Source: Streptomyces sp. NRRL B-3428 (GTDB lineage Bacteria; Actinomycetota; Actinomycetes; Streptomycetales; Streptomycetaceae). Taken from it: a DNA stretch of 64,000 bases. Location of the stretch: the NCBI GenBank assembly GCA_000721375.1, contig JOGW01000021.1, positions 186,001 to 250,000 on the forward strand, in the 5' to 3' direction. Position numbers and translations under genes: made by a program. The notes under the pieces were generated by a model. That model did not search any database. It had not been told where the DNA came from and saw nothing but the letters and a program-made list of their open reading frames with translations. Positions 51,300-59,293 of this stretch are shown piece by piece (within the stretch, counting starts at the first letter, position 1; each line of letters starts with the position of its first letter).

Positions 51300-52052
51300 A
51301 TGAGAAAGCTTCCTGTTCTGGTCATGGCGGTGGCGGGCGCACTGGCGCTCGGAGCGTGCGGTACGCAGCGCGCGGACTCCTCGCGTACGGACGTACGTGC
51401 TGATGCGGCTTCGCAGCCGTCCGCTTCCGCGGCGGGCGGTTCGAAGCAGGAGCTGCTGGACGCGTTCACGATTCCCGAGGCGCTCCTCAAGGTCGAGAAG
51501 GACTGTGGGGGCGGCAAGGAGCTGGAGGAGTACCTGAAGGCGCTCGAAGCCCTGAAGGACCTTCCGGAGGACGAGGGCGCCCTGCCGGCCGATCTGCCGG
51601 CCGACCCCGGGACCGACAAGCAGCCCCCTTCGTCTCCGGTCCCGCTGCCGGAGGACCTGGGCGAGTCGCCGAACCCCGAGGACTTCGGACTGCAGCAGAA
51701 GGGCGACCCGGAGCAGTGGGAGAAGGACATGGAGAAGCGTGAGAAGTGCGTGACCGATGCGCACACCGAGCGCGTCACGAACGCCCTGAAGGGCCGCACC
51801 GGCCTGACCCCGAAGGCGGTCGCGGACACGCTGCGCGACCTCGGCTACCCGGCCATGCGTCTGGTCGGGCCGAAGGAGTCGGCGGGTGCTGTCCAGTTCA
51901 CTCTCGACCTGAGCTTCCCGTTCGGCCCGCAGTGCCTCTCGATGGCCACCGCGAACGGCAAGGTGGCGGCGGTCCCGCACCAGGACTACTTGGCGGGCGA
52001 GGGCATCGCGGAGTCGGAGGAGCGGTGCGAGCAGCGCAAGGTGGTGCCGTAA
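51300..52052 (+). CDS. Predicted lipoprotein
   Basis: A 250-residue exported lipoprotein. The signal is MRKLPVLVMAVAGALALGAC, with LGAC as the lipobox. The mature region starts with a Ser/Ala-rich linker and carries cysteines in VEKDCGGGKELEEYL, REKCVTDAH, GPQCLSMA and SEERCEQRK, so two disulfides are possible. A Pro-rich middle separates the parts. No family recognised. It lies 24 nt after the ABC terminator and 17 nt before the ArsR gene, which has its own leaderless promoter inside the short gap. Confidence 0.75.
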   Translation: MRKLPVLVMAVAGALALGACGTQRADSSRTDVRADAASQPSASAAGGSKQELLDAFTIPEALLKVEKDCGGGKELEEYLKALEALKDLPEDEGALPADLPADPGTDKQPPSSPVPLPEDLGESPNPEDFGLQQKGDPEQWEKDMEKREKCVTDAHTERVTNALKGRTGLTPKAVADTLRDLGYPAMRLVGPKESAGAVQFTLDLSFPFGPQCLSMATANGKVAAVPHQDYLAGEGIAESEERCEQRKVVP

Positions 52053-52057
52053 CCACG

Positions 52058-52081
52058 TACCCTGTTTGCGTGGATACGCAA
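52058..52081 (+). promoter_or_regulatory. Leaderless promoter with operator over the ArsR start codon
   Basis: TACCCT (52058-52063) lies 6 nt before the GTG at 52070. TTGCGTGGATACGCAA (52066-52081) is a perfect 6-bp inverted repeat with a 4-nt spacer that spans the start codon, as expected for an autorepressing ArsR/SmtB protein. Confidence 0.55.
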
Positions 52082-52501
52082 GAACCGCACCCCGACGTGA
52101 CCCGGGCCGTAGCCGTGCTGAAGGCTGCCGCCGACCCGACCAGGTTCACCATCCTGTGGGATCTGACCCAGGGCGAGCGCCCGGTCGGGCAGCTGGCCGA
52201 GCTGACGGGCGCGCATGTCGCGGCCGTCTCGCAGCACCTGGCGAGGCTGCGTACCGCGGGTCTCGTCACCTCGCGGCGCGAGGGCACCCGGATCTACTAC
52301 CGGGCCGCGGGGGACCACATACGCGCCCTGCTGGAGGACGCGTTCCTCACGGCGCGGGCCACCGCGGAAGCCGAGGTCACGGCCGCCGAGCCGGCCGCGG
52401 AAGCGAAAGCCCGTCCGGCACAAGCGACCGCTCCCGCAAAAACCCGTAAAGCTGCAGATAGAAGAAGCGCGGGGGCGGTGCGCCCGGCCACGGGCGCGTA
52501 A
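52070..52501 (+). CDS. ArsR/SmtB-family regulator
   Basis: A 143-residue winged-helix repressor. The core (about residues 10-95) has VLKAAADPTRFTILWDLTQG, the recognition helix AHVAAVSQHLARLRTAGLVT, and the wing SRREGTRIYYRA. No CxC or CVC metal-binding pair is present, so it may sense something other than arsenite or cadmium, or use a His/Asp site (HIRALLEDAF region). An Ala-rich basic tail of about 45 residues follows. GTG at 52070 is set by the leaderless promoter spacing. Confidence 0.88.
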   Translation: MDTQEPHPDVTRAVAVLKAAADPTRFTILWDLTQGERPVGQLAELTGAHVAAVSQHLARLRTAGLVTSRREGTRIYYRAAGDHIRALLEDAFLTARATAEAEVTAAEPAAEAKARPAQATAPAKTRKAADRRSAGAVRPATGA

Positions 52502-52545
52502 GGTGACCGCGCACGTACAGCGCCACCTGAGGGGGAGGAAGTCCG

Positions 52546-53244
52546 ATGCCCGGCACCGGCAGCGGCAGCGGCACAGGCACCGGCAGCTCCGCGGTCACCC
52601 GCAGCACCCTGCGTCAGCAGATCGCCGACGCGCTGCGTGACGAGGTGCTCGCGGGCCGGCTCGCTCCGGGCCAGGAGTTCACGGTCAAGGAGATCGCCGA
52701 GCAGTACGGAGTCTCCGCGACCCCCGTACGCGAAGCTCTCGTGGACCTCTCCGCACAGGGCCTCCTGGACAGCGCACAGCACCGCGGTTTCAAGGTCCAC
52801 GAGTACTCGGTGGCGGACTACCGCGGCATGGTCGAGGCCCGCGCCCTGATCGCCGAGGCCATCTTCCGCGGTATCGCCGAGCGCGGGATCAGCAAGCCCG
52901 AGGATTCCTTCGTCTCGGTGCGCCGCCGTGCCGAGGAATCGGCACGGGCCGCCGCGGCCGGTGACCTCAACGTCCTGATCGGGTACGACCTGCGCTTCTG
53001 GCGCGAGCTGAGCTCCCTGTTCGGCAACCCGTACCTGACCGACTTCCTGCACCGCCTGCGTGTACAGGTCTGGGTCTTCGCCGTACCGCTGCTGCGCTCG
53101 GCGGGTCCGCTCGAAGGCCGGCTCTGGCACGGTCACACCGAGCTCGTGGACGCCGTCGGCCGGCGTGACGCCCCCGCCGCGTACGAGATCATCGCCGCGT
53201 ACAACCAGCACTCCCTTGACCTCGTCGACAAGCTGGTGGGGTGA
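52546..53244 (+). CDS. GntR-family regulator (FCD/FadR type)
   Basis: A 232-residue regulator. A Gly/Ser/Thr-rich N terminus leads to the GntR helix-turn-helix (LRQQIADALRDEVLAGRLAP, YGVSATPVREALVDLSAQGL). The C-terminal FCD helical domain has the metal-ligand-type residues in GYDLRFWRELSSLFGNPYL and WHGHTELVDAVGRRD, and binds an organic acid in characterised members. GAGGGGGAGGAAG precedes the ATG. It ends 5 nt before the glycosyltransferase start; target genes unknown. Confidence 0.9.
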   Translation: MPGTGSGSGTGTGSSAVTRSTLRQQIADALRDEVLAGRLAPGQEFTVKEIAEQYGVSATPVREALVDLSAQGLLDSAQHRGFKVHEYSVADYRGMVEARALIAEAIFRGIAERGISKPEDSFVSVRRRAEESARAAAAGDLNVLIGYDLRFWRELSSLFGNPYLTDFLHRLRVQVWVFAVPLLRSAGPLEGRLWHGHTELVDAVGRRDAPAAYEIIAAYNQHSLDLVDKLVG

Positions 53245-53248
53245 CCCG

Positions 53249-55654
53249 TTGGCCACGGAGCTGACGGTCGTCATCCCCGCCTACAACGAGCAGGACCGGT
53301 TGCGGCCGACTCTGGACGCGATCTCCGCCCATCTCGGGGACACCCGCAGCTGGGAGCTGATCGTCGTCGACGACGGCTCGGACGACGACACCCGCCGGAT
53401 AGCCCACGAGGCCTCCTGCGCCGAGCCGCGGATCCGGGTGCTGCCCGGCGACACCAACCACGGCAAGGGCCACGCCCTGCGCCGCGGCGTGGCCGCCTCG
53501 CGCGGTGAGCGCGTCCTGATCACCGACGCCGATCTCGCCGCCCCGATCAGCGAGATCGACCGCCTCGACAAGGCGCTCGCCGACGGCCATCTGGCCGCGA
53601 TCGGCTCCCGCGCCGCCGAGGGCGCCCGGATCGACAAGCACCAGCACCCTGCCCGCGAGGCGCTCGGCCGGGCGGGCAATCTGCTGATCCGGATGCTCGC
53701 CGTCCCCGGCATCCGCGACACCCAGTGCGGCTTCAAGCTCTTCGACGGCGAGCGCGCCCGCGCCGCCTTCGCCGCGTCCCGGCTGGACGGCTGGGCGATC
53801 GACGTCGAGGTCCTGCAGTACTTCCGCCATCAGCAACTGCCCGTGGCGGAGGTCCCGGTGCACTGGTCCCATCAGCACGGCTCGAAGGTGCGCGCCCGCG
53901 ACTACCTCGCCACGCTGCGCGAACTCGCCGTGCTCAAGACCCGCTCGCTCGACCGCGGTTCGCTCGCGGTGGCCGGGCTCTTCGTCCTGGCCTCCTTCCT
54001 CCTGTACGCGAGCCGCTGGAAGAACCCGGCCGGCCGCTATCTCCCGGACGCCATGCAGGACCAGAACCAGTGGGAGTGGTTCTTCCAGGTCACGGCCCAC
54101 AATGTGCTCCATCTGCAGAACCCGCTGTTCACGGATCTGCAGGGCTTCCCCGATGGCGTGAACCTGATGGCGAACACGGTGATGCTGGGCCTCTCGGTCC
54201 CCTTCACCCCCGTCACGGCGCTCTTCGGACCGGCGGTCTCGCTCCAACTGGCCATGACGCTCGGCCTCGCCGCGACCGCGTACGCCTGGTACTGGCTGAT
54301 CCGCCGCCATCTCGTCCGCGACCGGATACCGGCCGCGATCGGCGGTGCACTGGCCGCCTTCGCGCCCCCGATGATCAGCCACGCGCACGCGCACCCCAAC
54401 TTCATCGTGCTCTTCATGATCCCGCTGATCATCGACCGGGCGCTGCGTCTGGTGGACGGCGATCGAGTTGTACGGGACGGGGTGCTGCTCGGCCTCTTCG
54501 CCGCGTATCAGATCTTCCTCGGCGAGGAACCCCTGCTGCTTGCCGTCATGGGCCTGCTCCTCTTCGCGGCGGGCTATTCGCTCGTACGCCGCGATGTCTT
54601 CCTCGCCGTATGGCGCCCGGTCCTGCGCGGCCTCGGGATCGCGGCGGCCGTGGCGATCCCCCTGGTCGCCTTCCCTCTGTGGTGGCAGTTCTTCGGACCG
54701 CAGAGCTACTCGGGCGTCATGCACTCCCCGAACACCGGCAACAGCCCGCTCGCCCTGGTGTCGTTCGCCGAGCGCTCGCTGGCCGGCGACCGCGAGAACT
54801 CCCAGTCGCTCGCGCTCAACATCACCGAGCAGAACGCCTTCTACGGCTGGCCGCTCGTCGCGCTCGTGGTGGGCATCGTCGTACGGCTGTGGGACCGCGC
54901 GATCGTCAAGGCACTCGCCTTCACATGCCTCATGGCCGCGCTGCTCTCCCTGGGCTCGCGCTTCACGATCCCCGGCACGACGATCGAGGTCCCCGGCCCC
55001 TGGCGGCCGCTTGCCCACCAGCCGCTCTTCGAGTCGGTCATCGAAGGCCGGCTCGCGATGATCTGCGCCCCGGTCCTCGGCATGCTGATCGCGCTCGCCC
55101 TGACCCGGCTGCGCTCGGCCCGCCCTTCGCACCGCGGTTGGGGTTACGCCGCGGTCGCGGCCGCGCTGATCCCGATCATCCCGCTGCCCTTGAAGGCGGT
55201 GGACCGCGTGGAGGTCCCCGCCTTCATCGCGGACGGTATGTACCGGGACTACGTGGGCCCGGGGGAGACGCTGGTCCCGGTCCCCCTGCCGGACCCCGCC
55301 GTCGCCGAACCCCTGCACTGGCAGACGGCTGCCGACCTGGACTTCAAACTCCCGGGCGGCTACTTCAACGGCCCCTGGGGCCCGGACCGCATCGGCATCT
55401 ACGGCGCGGTCCCCCGCCACACCTCGTCCCTGCTCGCGGAGGTACGCGGCACGGGCAAGGTCCCCGAACTCGGCGAGGCCTGGCAGACCCAGGCCCGCAC
55501 GGACCTCACGTACTGGAAGGCCGGCGCCCTGGTCCTCGCCCCCCAGTACAACCAGGACGCCCTACGGGAGACGGTGACGCGCCTGCTCGGCGGGCAGGAG
55601 CCGGAGTTCGTGGGTGGGGTGTGGGTGTGGGATCTGGGGACTGATTCCCGCTGA
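53249..55654 (+). CDS. GT2 glycosyltransferase fused to polytopic membrane domain
   Basis: An 801-residue fusion. Residues 1-235 are a GT2 (DPM/ALG5-like) transferase with VVIPAYNEQDRLRPTLDAIS, LIVVDDGSDDD, LITDADLAAPISEID and DTQCGFKLFDGERARAAFAA, which usually charges polyprenyl phosphate with glucose or mannose. The remaining part has about ten membrane helices (from SLAVAGLFVLASFLLYAS) and a C-terminal external domain, resembling GT-C-type proteins. One polypeptide could thus charge the lipid and use it. TTG at 53249 has GGTGGGG upstream; the frame is open from 53060 over the GntR gene. Confidence 0.82.
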   Translation: MATELTVVIPAYNEQDRLRPTLDAISAHLGDTRSWELIVVDDGSDDDTRRIAHEASCAEPRIRVLPGDTNHGKGHALRRGVAASRGERVLITDADLAAPISEIDRLDKALADGHLAAIGSRAAEGARIDKHQHPAREALGRAGNLLIRMLAVPGIRDTQCGFKLFDGERARAAFAASRLDGWAIDVEVLQYFRHQQLPVAEVPVHWSHQHGSKVRARDYLATLRELAVLKTRSLDRGSLAVAGLFVLASFLLYASRWKNPAGRYLPDAMQDQNQWEWFFQVTAHNVLHLQNPLFTDLQGFPDGVNLMANTVMLGLSVPFTPVTALFGPAVSLQLAMTLGLAATAYAWYWLIRRHLVRDRIPAAIGGALAAFAPPMISHAHAHPNFIVLFMIPLIIDRALRLVDGDRVVRDGVLLGLFAAYQIFLGEEPLLLAVMGLLLFAAGYSLVRRDVFLAVWRPVLRGLGIAAAVAIPLVAFPLWWQFFGPQSYSGVMHSPNTGNSPLALVSFAERSLAGDRENSQSLALNITEQNAFYGWPLVALVVGIVVRLWDRAIVKALAFTCLMAALLSLGSRFTIPGTTIEVPGPWRPLAHQPLFESVIEGRLAMICAPVLGMLIALALTRLRSARPSHRGWGYAAVAAALIPIIPLPLKAVDRVEVPAFIADGMYRDYVGPGETLVPVPLPDPAVAEPLHWQTAADLDFKLPGGYFNGPWGPDRIGIYGAVPRHTSSLLAEVRGTGKVPELGEAWQTQARTDLTYWKAGALVLAPQYNQDALRETVTRLLGGQEPEFVGGVWVWDLGTDSR

Positions 55655-55666
55655 TCCGCGCTGACG

Positions 55667-56317
55667 TCAGCTGAAGACGATCATCGAGCCCTGGCCGAGG
55701 CTGCGGGTCGCTGCCGCGTGCAGGCCCAGCCATACGTGGCGTTCGCGTGCGAAGGGGCTGGCGTCGAAGGGGGCCGGAGCCGCCGGCTCCTCCAGCTCCG
55801 TGGGGTGTGTGGGCGGGGTCGGGGGCGCCGGTGGGTTGGCCGGGTCGATGCCGATGGCGGGGGCCACGAATTCGAGCTCCCGCAGGAGGGCCTGGGCGGA
55901 GCCCAACGGGCCACCGGATTCCAGGAGTTCGTCGCTGACCAGGGGGACCGGGAAGTCGACCGGGACGTAGGCGCCGGCGTGGTCGTAGTGCCAGACCAGG
56001 TGCGACTGCTGTGCCGTCGACTCGAACATCTCCAGCAACTGCTCGTAATCGCCGCCCAGTTCGTCGACCGGCGTCACGGCGAGACCGCACAGCTGCAGCA
56101 GATACGCGCGGCGCAGGAAGTGCAGCGCGTCGTAGTCGAAGCCCGCGACCGGGGCGACGTCACCGCTCAGACCAGGCATGTACGAGAAGACCGGGACCGG
56201 TGGAAATCCCGCCTCGGCAAGGACCTTGTCGTAGAGCGCCAGCTCTTCGGAGAAGGGGTTGTCGGGGCTGTGGCACAGCACGTCGACGAGGGGGACCAGC
56301 CACAGGTCACAGGCCAA
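55667..56317 (-). CDS. Conserved hypothetical protein
   Basis: A 216-residue soluble protein, not recognised. It has VDVLCHSPDNPFSEELALYD, HFLRRAYLLQLCGLAVTPVD and HLVWHYDHAGAYVPVDFPVP. A Pro-rich spacer (PANPPAPPTPPTHPTE) separates a short C-terminal segment. TTG at 56317 follows GAGGAGCTCTC, a good ribosome-binding site. The gene is convergent with the glycosyltransferase fusion and lies 3' of the SLATT-like gene on the same strand. A 12-bp palindrome (GCTGACGTCAGC, 55660-55671) at its end may serve as a terminator. Confidence 0.65.
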   Translation of the reverse strand: MACDLWLVPLVDVLCHSPDNPFSEELALYDKVLAEAGFPPVPVFSYMPGLSGDVAPVAGFDYDALHFLRRAYLLQLCGLAVTPVDELGGDYEQLLEMFESTAQQSHLVWHYDHAGAYVPVDFPVPLVSDELLESGGPLGSAQALLRELEFVAPAIGIDPANPPAPPTPPTHPTELEEPAAPAPFDASPFARERHVWLGLHAAATRSLGQGSMIVFS

Positions 56318-56405
56318 GAGAGCTCCTCGGATCGCCCGGTCGGTGCGGGCAGCGTAGTCGCTGCACGGCGCTGTGTGCAGGGCTTTGCCCCGGGCAACCG
56401 GTACC

Positions 56406-57170
56406 TCACCGCGCCTCCGGCGGCCGCTGCCGCGGCATGTTCGGCCGGGGCAGCGGGAAGCGCGTGGGAGCGGGACCCTCCGACCGGGCCGAGCCCACGC
56501 CCGCCGACTGCATCACCAAGGGGGCGGGACCCGAGCGGAACTCCACCATCCAGTCCGCCGTCTCCGCCCGCACCAGCTCCGTGACGTCCTCCGAGAAGCG
56601 TCGAAGCACGCCAAGGCAGCGCTCCGCCGCCTCGCCGGCCGTGCCCTCGGTCGGGCCGAGCACCTCGCGTACGGACTCCGAGGCCCAGTCGAACTGAAGG
56701 GTCTGGAGGCGACGCTGGACGGCCTGGGCCGTGGCCACATCCCTTATCCAGCCGGAAGTCAGCCCGAAGTACCGGTCGCAGCCGACACAGGCCACGGCCA
56801 GCATCAGGGCGAGATAGCCCCAGGGCGCCGCGCCCTGAACCGCCGACGTCAGGTCCAGCAGCGGCAGCGCCGCCCCCGCGACCGCCCCGAGCGCCGAGCC
56901 GAGCCGCAGCGCGCGGGCGCCACGGCGCTTGAAGCCGCGGTCGGTCAGATACCAGGCCGCGGTCTCCCGCGCCCCGTCCTCCACCCACCGGTACAGCTCG
57001 TCGAGCCGCTCGGCCGGTTCGCCCCAGTCGCCGAGCGGAAACGGCCGTGCGGTGAGATCCTTCGCCCCCGCTTCCCGATCGCCCCCTGCTTCGAAGACGC
57101 CCCCTGCGTGCGCGCCCTCGCTGGGCCCGCCCTCAGGCGGCATCTCGGGCTGCATCCCCGGCTGGCTCAC
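56406..57170 (-). CDS. SLATT-domain two-helix membrane protein
   Basis: A 254-residue protein. After a Pro/Gly-rich start comes a SLATT-like core: WYLTDRGFKRRGARALRLGS, helix 1 ALGAVAGAALPLLDL, helix 2 WGYLALMLAVACVGC, then DRYFGLTSGWIRDVATAQAV and LQTLQFDW. SLATT domains are two-helix membrane effectors often linked to SMODS/SLOG nucleotide-signalling defence systems; streptomycetes also carry stand-alone forms in core regions. Here there is no cyclase or SLOG gene nearby, so the role is open. The assignment is by pattern only. It is divergent from ybaB. Confidence 0.65.
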   Translation of the reverse strand: MSQPGMQPEMPPEGGPSEGAHAGGVFEAGGDREAGAKDLTARPFPLGDWGEPAERLDELYRWVEDGARETAAWYLTDRGFKRRGARALRLGSALGAVAGAALPLLDLTSAVQGAAPWGYLALMLAVACVGCDRYFGLTSGWIRDVATAQAVQRRLQTLQFDWASESVREVLGPTEGTAGEAAERCLGVLRRFSEDVTELVRAETADWMVEFRSGPAPLVMQSAGVGSARSEGPAPTRFPLPRPNMPRQRPPEAR

Positions 57171-57411
57171 CCGGCACTCCCTTGTGCGTATTGGTACGGC
57201 TGGGACAGATGTGCAGGCTTCTTCCTACCGCCCAATGGGTGGCCATGGAGCGGTTACGGCGGGTTTTCCGCCCGTACGTGGGTGTTCATCGGGTATAGGA
57301 CACTCGCCCGTCACTCGAAAGAGTGCCGGGGCATGGCGCCCGGCGAGCACGTAGGCTCGTGCCAGGCGGACAACCCGCCCCCACAGCCCGTATACGGACC
57401 AGGAGCTGATC
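57171..57411. other. Intergenic region between SLATT-like gene and ybaB
   Basis: No gene is supported. It must hold the divergent promoters. The only clear element is CAGGAGC just before the ybaB GTG. Confidence 0.4.
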
Positions 57412-57756
57412 GTGATTCCCGGTGGTGGCCAGCCCAATATGCAGCAGCTGCTCCAGCAGGCCCAGAAGATGCAGCAGGACCTCGCCAAGGCGCAGGAAGA
57501 GCTCGCTCGGACCGAGGTCGACGGACAGGCGGGCGGCGGCCTGGTGAAGGCCACCGTCACCGGCTCCGGTGAGCTGCGCGGCCTCTGGATCGACCCGAAG
57601 GCGGTGGACCCGGAGGACACCGAGACCCTCGCGGACCTGATCGTCGCCGCGGTCCAGGCCGCGAACGAGAACGCGCAGAACCTGCAGCAGCAGAAGCTCG
57701 GCCCGCTCGCCCAGGGCCTCGGCGGCGGCAGCGGCATCCCGGGCCTGCCCTTCTAG
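57412..57756 (+). CDS. YbaB/EbfC family nucleoid-associated protein
   Basis: A 114-residue DNA-binding protein of the YbaB/EbfC family, which forms tweezer-like dimers that coat DNA. The helical N terminus has [20 protein letters not shown]; the core has [20 protein letters not shown] and [23 protein letters not shown] at 57412 follows CAGGAGCTGATC. It lies directly upstream of recR, the standard bacterial pairing, though here with a 143-nt gap. Confidence 0.93.
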   Translation: MIPGGGQPNMQQLLQQAQKMQQDLAKAQEELARTEVDGQAGGGLVKATVTGSGELRGLWIDPKAVDPEDTETLADLIVAAVQAANENAQNLQQQKLGPLAQGLGGGSGIPGLPF

Positions 57757-57899
57757 CAGCCGCCGAAGCAACCGAAAGCACCCGAGTGCGCCCGTCCAAG
57801 TGACATACGGAGTCTGCTCTTCTGCGGGCCCGGCGCACCAACTACCGTACGTAGCAGCCGAATGCAGTCGCATGCAGGTGTAGCCAGGAAGGCAGTCCG

Positions 57900-58499
57900 T
57901 TGTACGAAGGCGTTGTTCAGGACCTCATCGACGAGTTGGGCAGGCTGCCCGGCGTCGGTCCCAAGAGCGCGCAGCGGATCGCCTTCCACATCCTGCAGGC
58001 CGAGCCGACGGACGTACGCCGGCTCGCGCACGCACTCCTCGAGGTCAAGGACAAGGTCCGGTTCTGCAGCGTGTGCGGCAATGTCGCGCAGCAGGAGCAG
58101 TGCGGAATCTGCCGTGACGCACGGCGTGACGCCACGGTCATCTGTGTCGTCGAGGAGCCGAAGGACGTCGTGGCGATCGAGCGGACCCGCGAGTTCCGCG
58201 GCCGCTACCACGTGCTCGGCGGGGCGATCAGTCCCATCGAGGGCGTCGGCCCGGACGACCTGAGGATCCGCGAGCTCCTTGCCCGGCTCGCGGACGGCAC
58301 CATCACGGAGCTGATCCTCGCCACGGACCCGAACCTCGAGGGTGAGGCCACGGCCACGTATCTGGCCCGCATGATCAAGCCGATGGGCCTGAAGGTCACC
58401 CGGCTCGCGAGCGGCCTTCCGGTGGGTGGTGACCTCGAATACGCGGATGAGGTCACCCTCGGCCGGGCCTTCGAGGGAAGGCGGCTCTTGGATGTCTGA
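57900..58499 (+). CDS. recR: Recombination mediator protein RecR
   Basis: A 199-residue RecFOR-pathway protein that helps load RecA at gaps. It has the N-terminal helix-hairpin-helix ([20 protein letters not shown]), a four-cysteine zinc motif ([19 protein letters not shown]), the Toprim domain (VIVVEE-like [36 protein letters not shown]) and a C-terminal Walker-B-like region ([12 protein letters not shown]). TTG at 57900 follows AGGAAGGC. The stop overlaps a possible ATG of the next frame. Confidence 0.97.
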   Translation: MYEGVVQDLIDELGRLPGVGPKSAQRIAFHILQAEPTDVRRLAHALLEVKDKVRFCSVCGNVAQQEQCGICRDARRDATVICVVEEPKDVVAIERTREFRGRYHVLGGAISPIEGVGPDDLRIRELLARLADGTITELILATDPNLEGEATATYLARMIKPMGLKVTRLASGLPVGGDLEYADEVTLGRAFEGRRLLDV

Positions 58500-58549
58500 T
58501 GACGTTACGGCGCCTCGGTACGGCGCATTCCTGGGAGGTCGAGCACCCC

Positions 58550-59218
58550 ATGTCCACTGCGCATGACGCCACGCTGCACGCCACCGCACCGGACCCCGAC
58601 GACTTCGCGGTCCAGATCGCGGATCAGGTCGAGTCGTTCATCGTCGCGGTCACCGAGGTCGCCAAGGGCGACGAGCCGGACTCGGCGGTGCCGTTCCTGC
58701 TCCTCGAGGTCTCCCAGCTGCTGCTCGCGGGCGGACGGCTCGGCGCGCACGAGGACATCGTTCCCGACGAGCGCTACGAGCCCGACCTCGGCCCCGAGGC
58801 GGATGTCGACGAACTGCGCGAGCGGTTGGCCGAGATGCTCGACCCGGTCGATGTCTACTCCGAGGTCTTCGACCCGTACGAGCCGCGCAAGGCGCCCGTC
58901 GCCTGCCGTATCTCCGACGACCTCGCGGACGTCATCACCGATCTGCGCCACGGCATGGCCCACTACCGCGCGGGCCGCACCACGGAGGCGCTGTGGTGGT
59001 GGCAGTTCTCCTACTTCTCCAACTGGGGCTCCACCGCCTCGGCTTCGCTGCGCGCCCTGCAGTCCCTGGTCGCCCATGTCCGCCTCAACCAGCCCCTCGA
59101 GGAGCTGGACGGCCTCGACACCGACCAGGACCTCGGCGAGGACGCGCTCGCGGAGGAGGCCGGCAAGGTGATGGTCGAGGAGATCGCGGGTCCGCTGGGG
59201 CTGCGTCCCGTCAAGTAG
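58550..59218 (+). CDS. DUF5063 domain-containing protein
   Basis: A 222-residue soluble, acidic protein of the DUF5063 family, function unknown. It has DFAVQIADQVESFIVAVTEV, then a strongly acidic middle, and HGMAHYRAGRTTEALWWWQF with SYFSNWGSTASASLRALQSL. GGAGGTC precedes the ATG at 58550; ATG at 58499, which overlaps the recR stop, is the alternative and would add 17 residues. It follows recR and is likely co-transcribed. A terminator follows. Confidence 0.82.
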   Translation: MSTAHDATLHATAPDPDDFAVQIADQVESFIVAVTEVAKGDEPDSAVPFLLLEVSQLLLAGGRLGAHEDIVPDERYEPDLGPEADVDELRERLAEMLDPVDVYSEVFDPYEPRKAPVACRISDDLADVITDLRHGMAHYRAGRTTEALWWWQFSYFSNWGSTASASLRALQSLVAHVRLNQPLEELDGLDTDQDLGEDALAEEAGKVMVEEIAGPLGLRPVK

Positions 59219-59236
59219 CGCCATCCATGGGCGAGT

Positions 59237-59269
59237 TGCGGCCGGTGAGGGGTCTCCTCACCGGCCGCA
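59237..59269. terminator. Bidirectional terminator between DUF5063 and P450 genes
   Basis: A 14-bp perfect stem (TGCGGCCGGTGAGG with its complement) and a 5-nt loop. Confidence 0.9.
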
Positions 59270-59293
59270 GGCATGACTGGCGTGACTAGGGCG

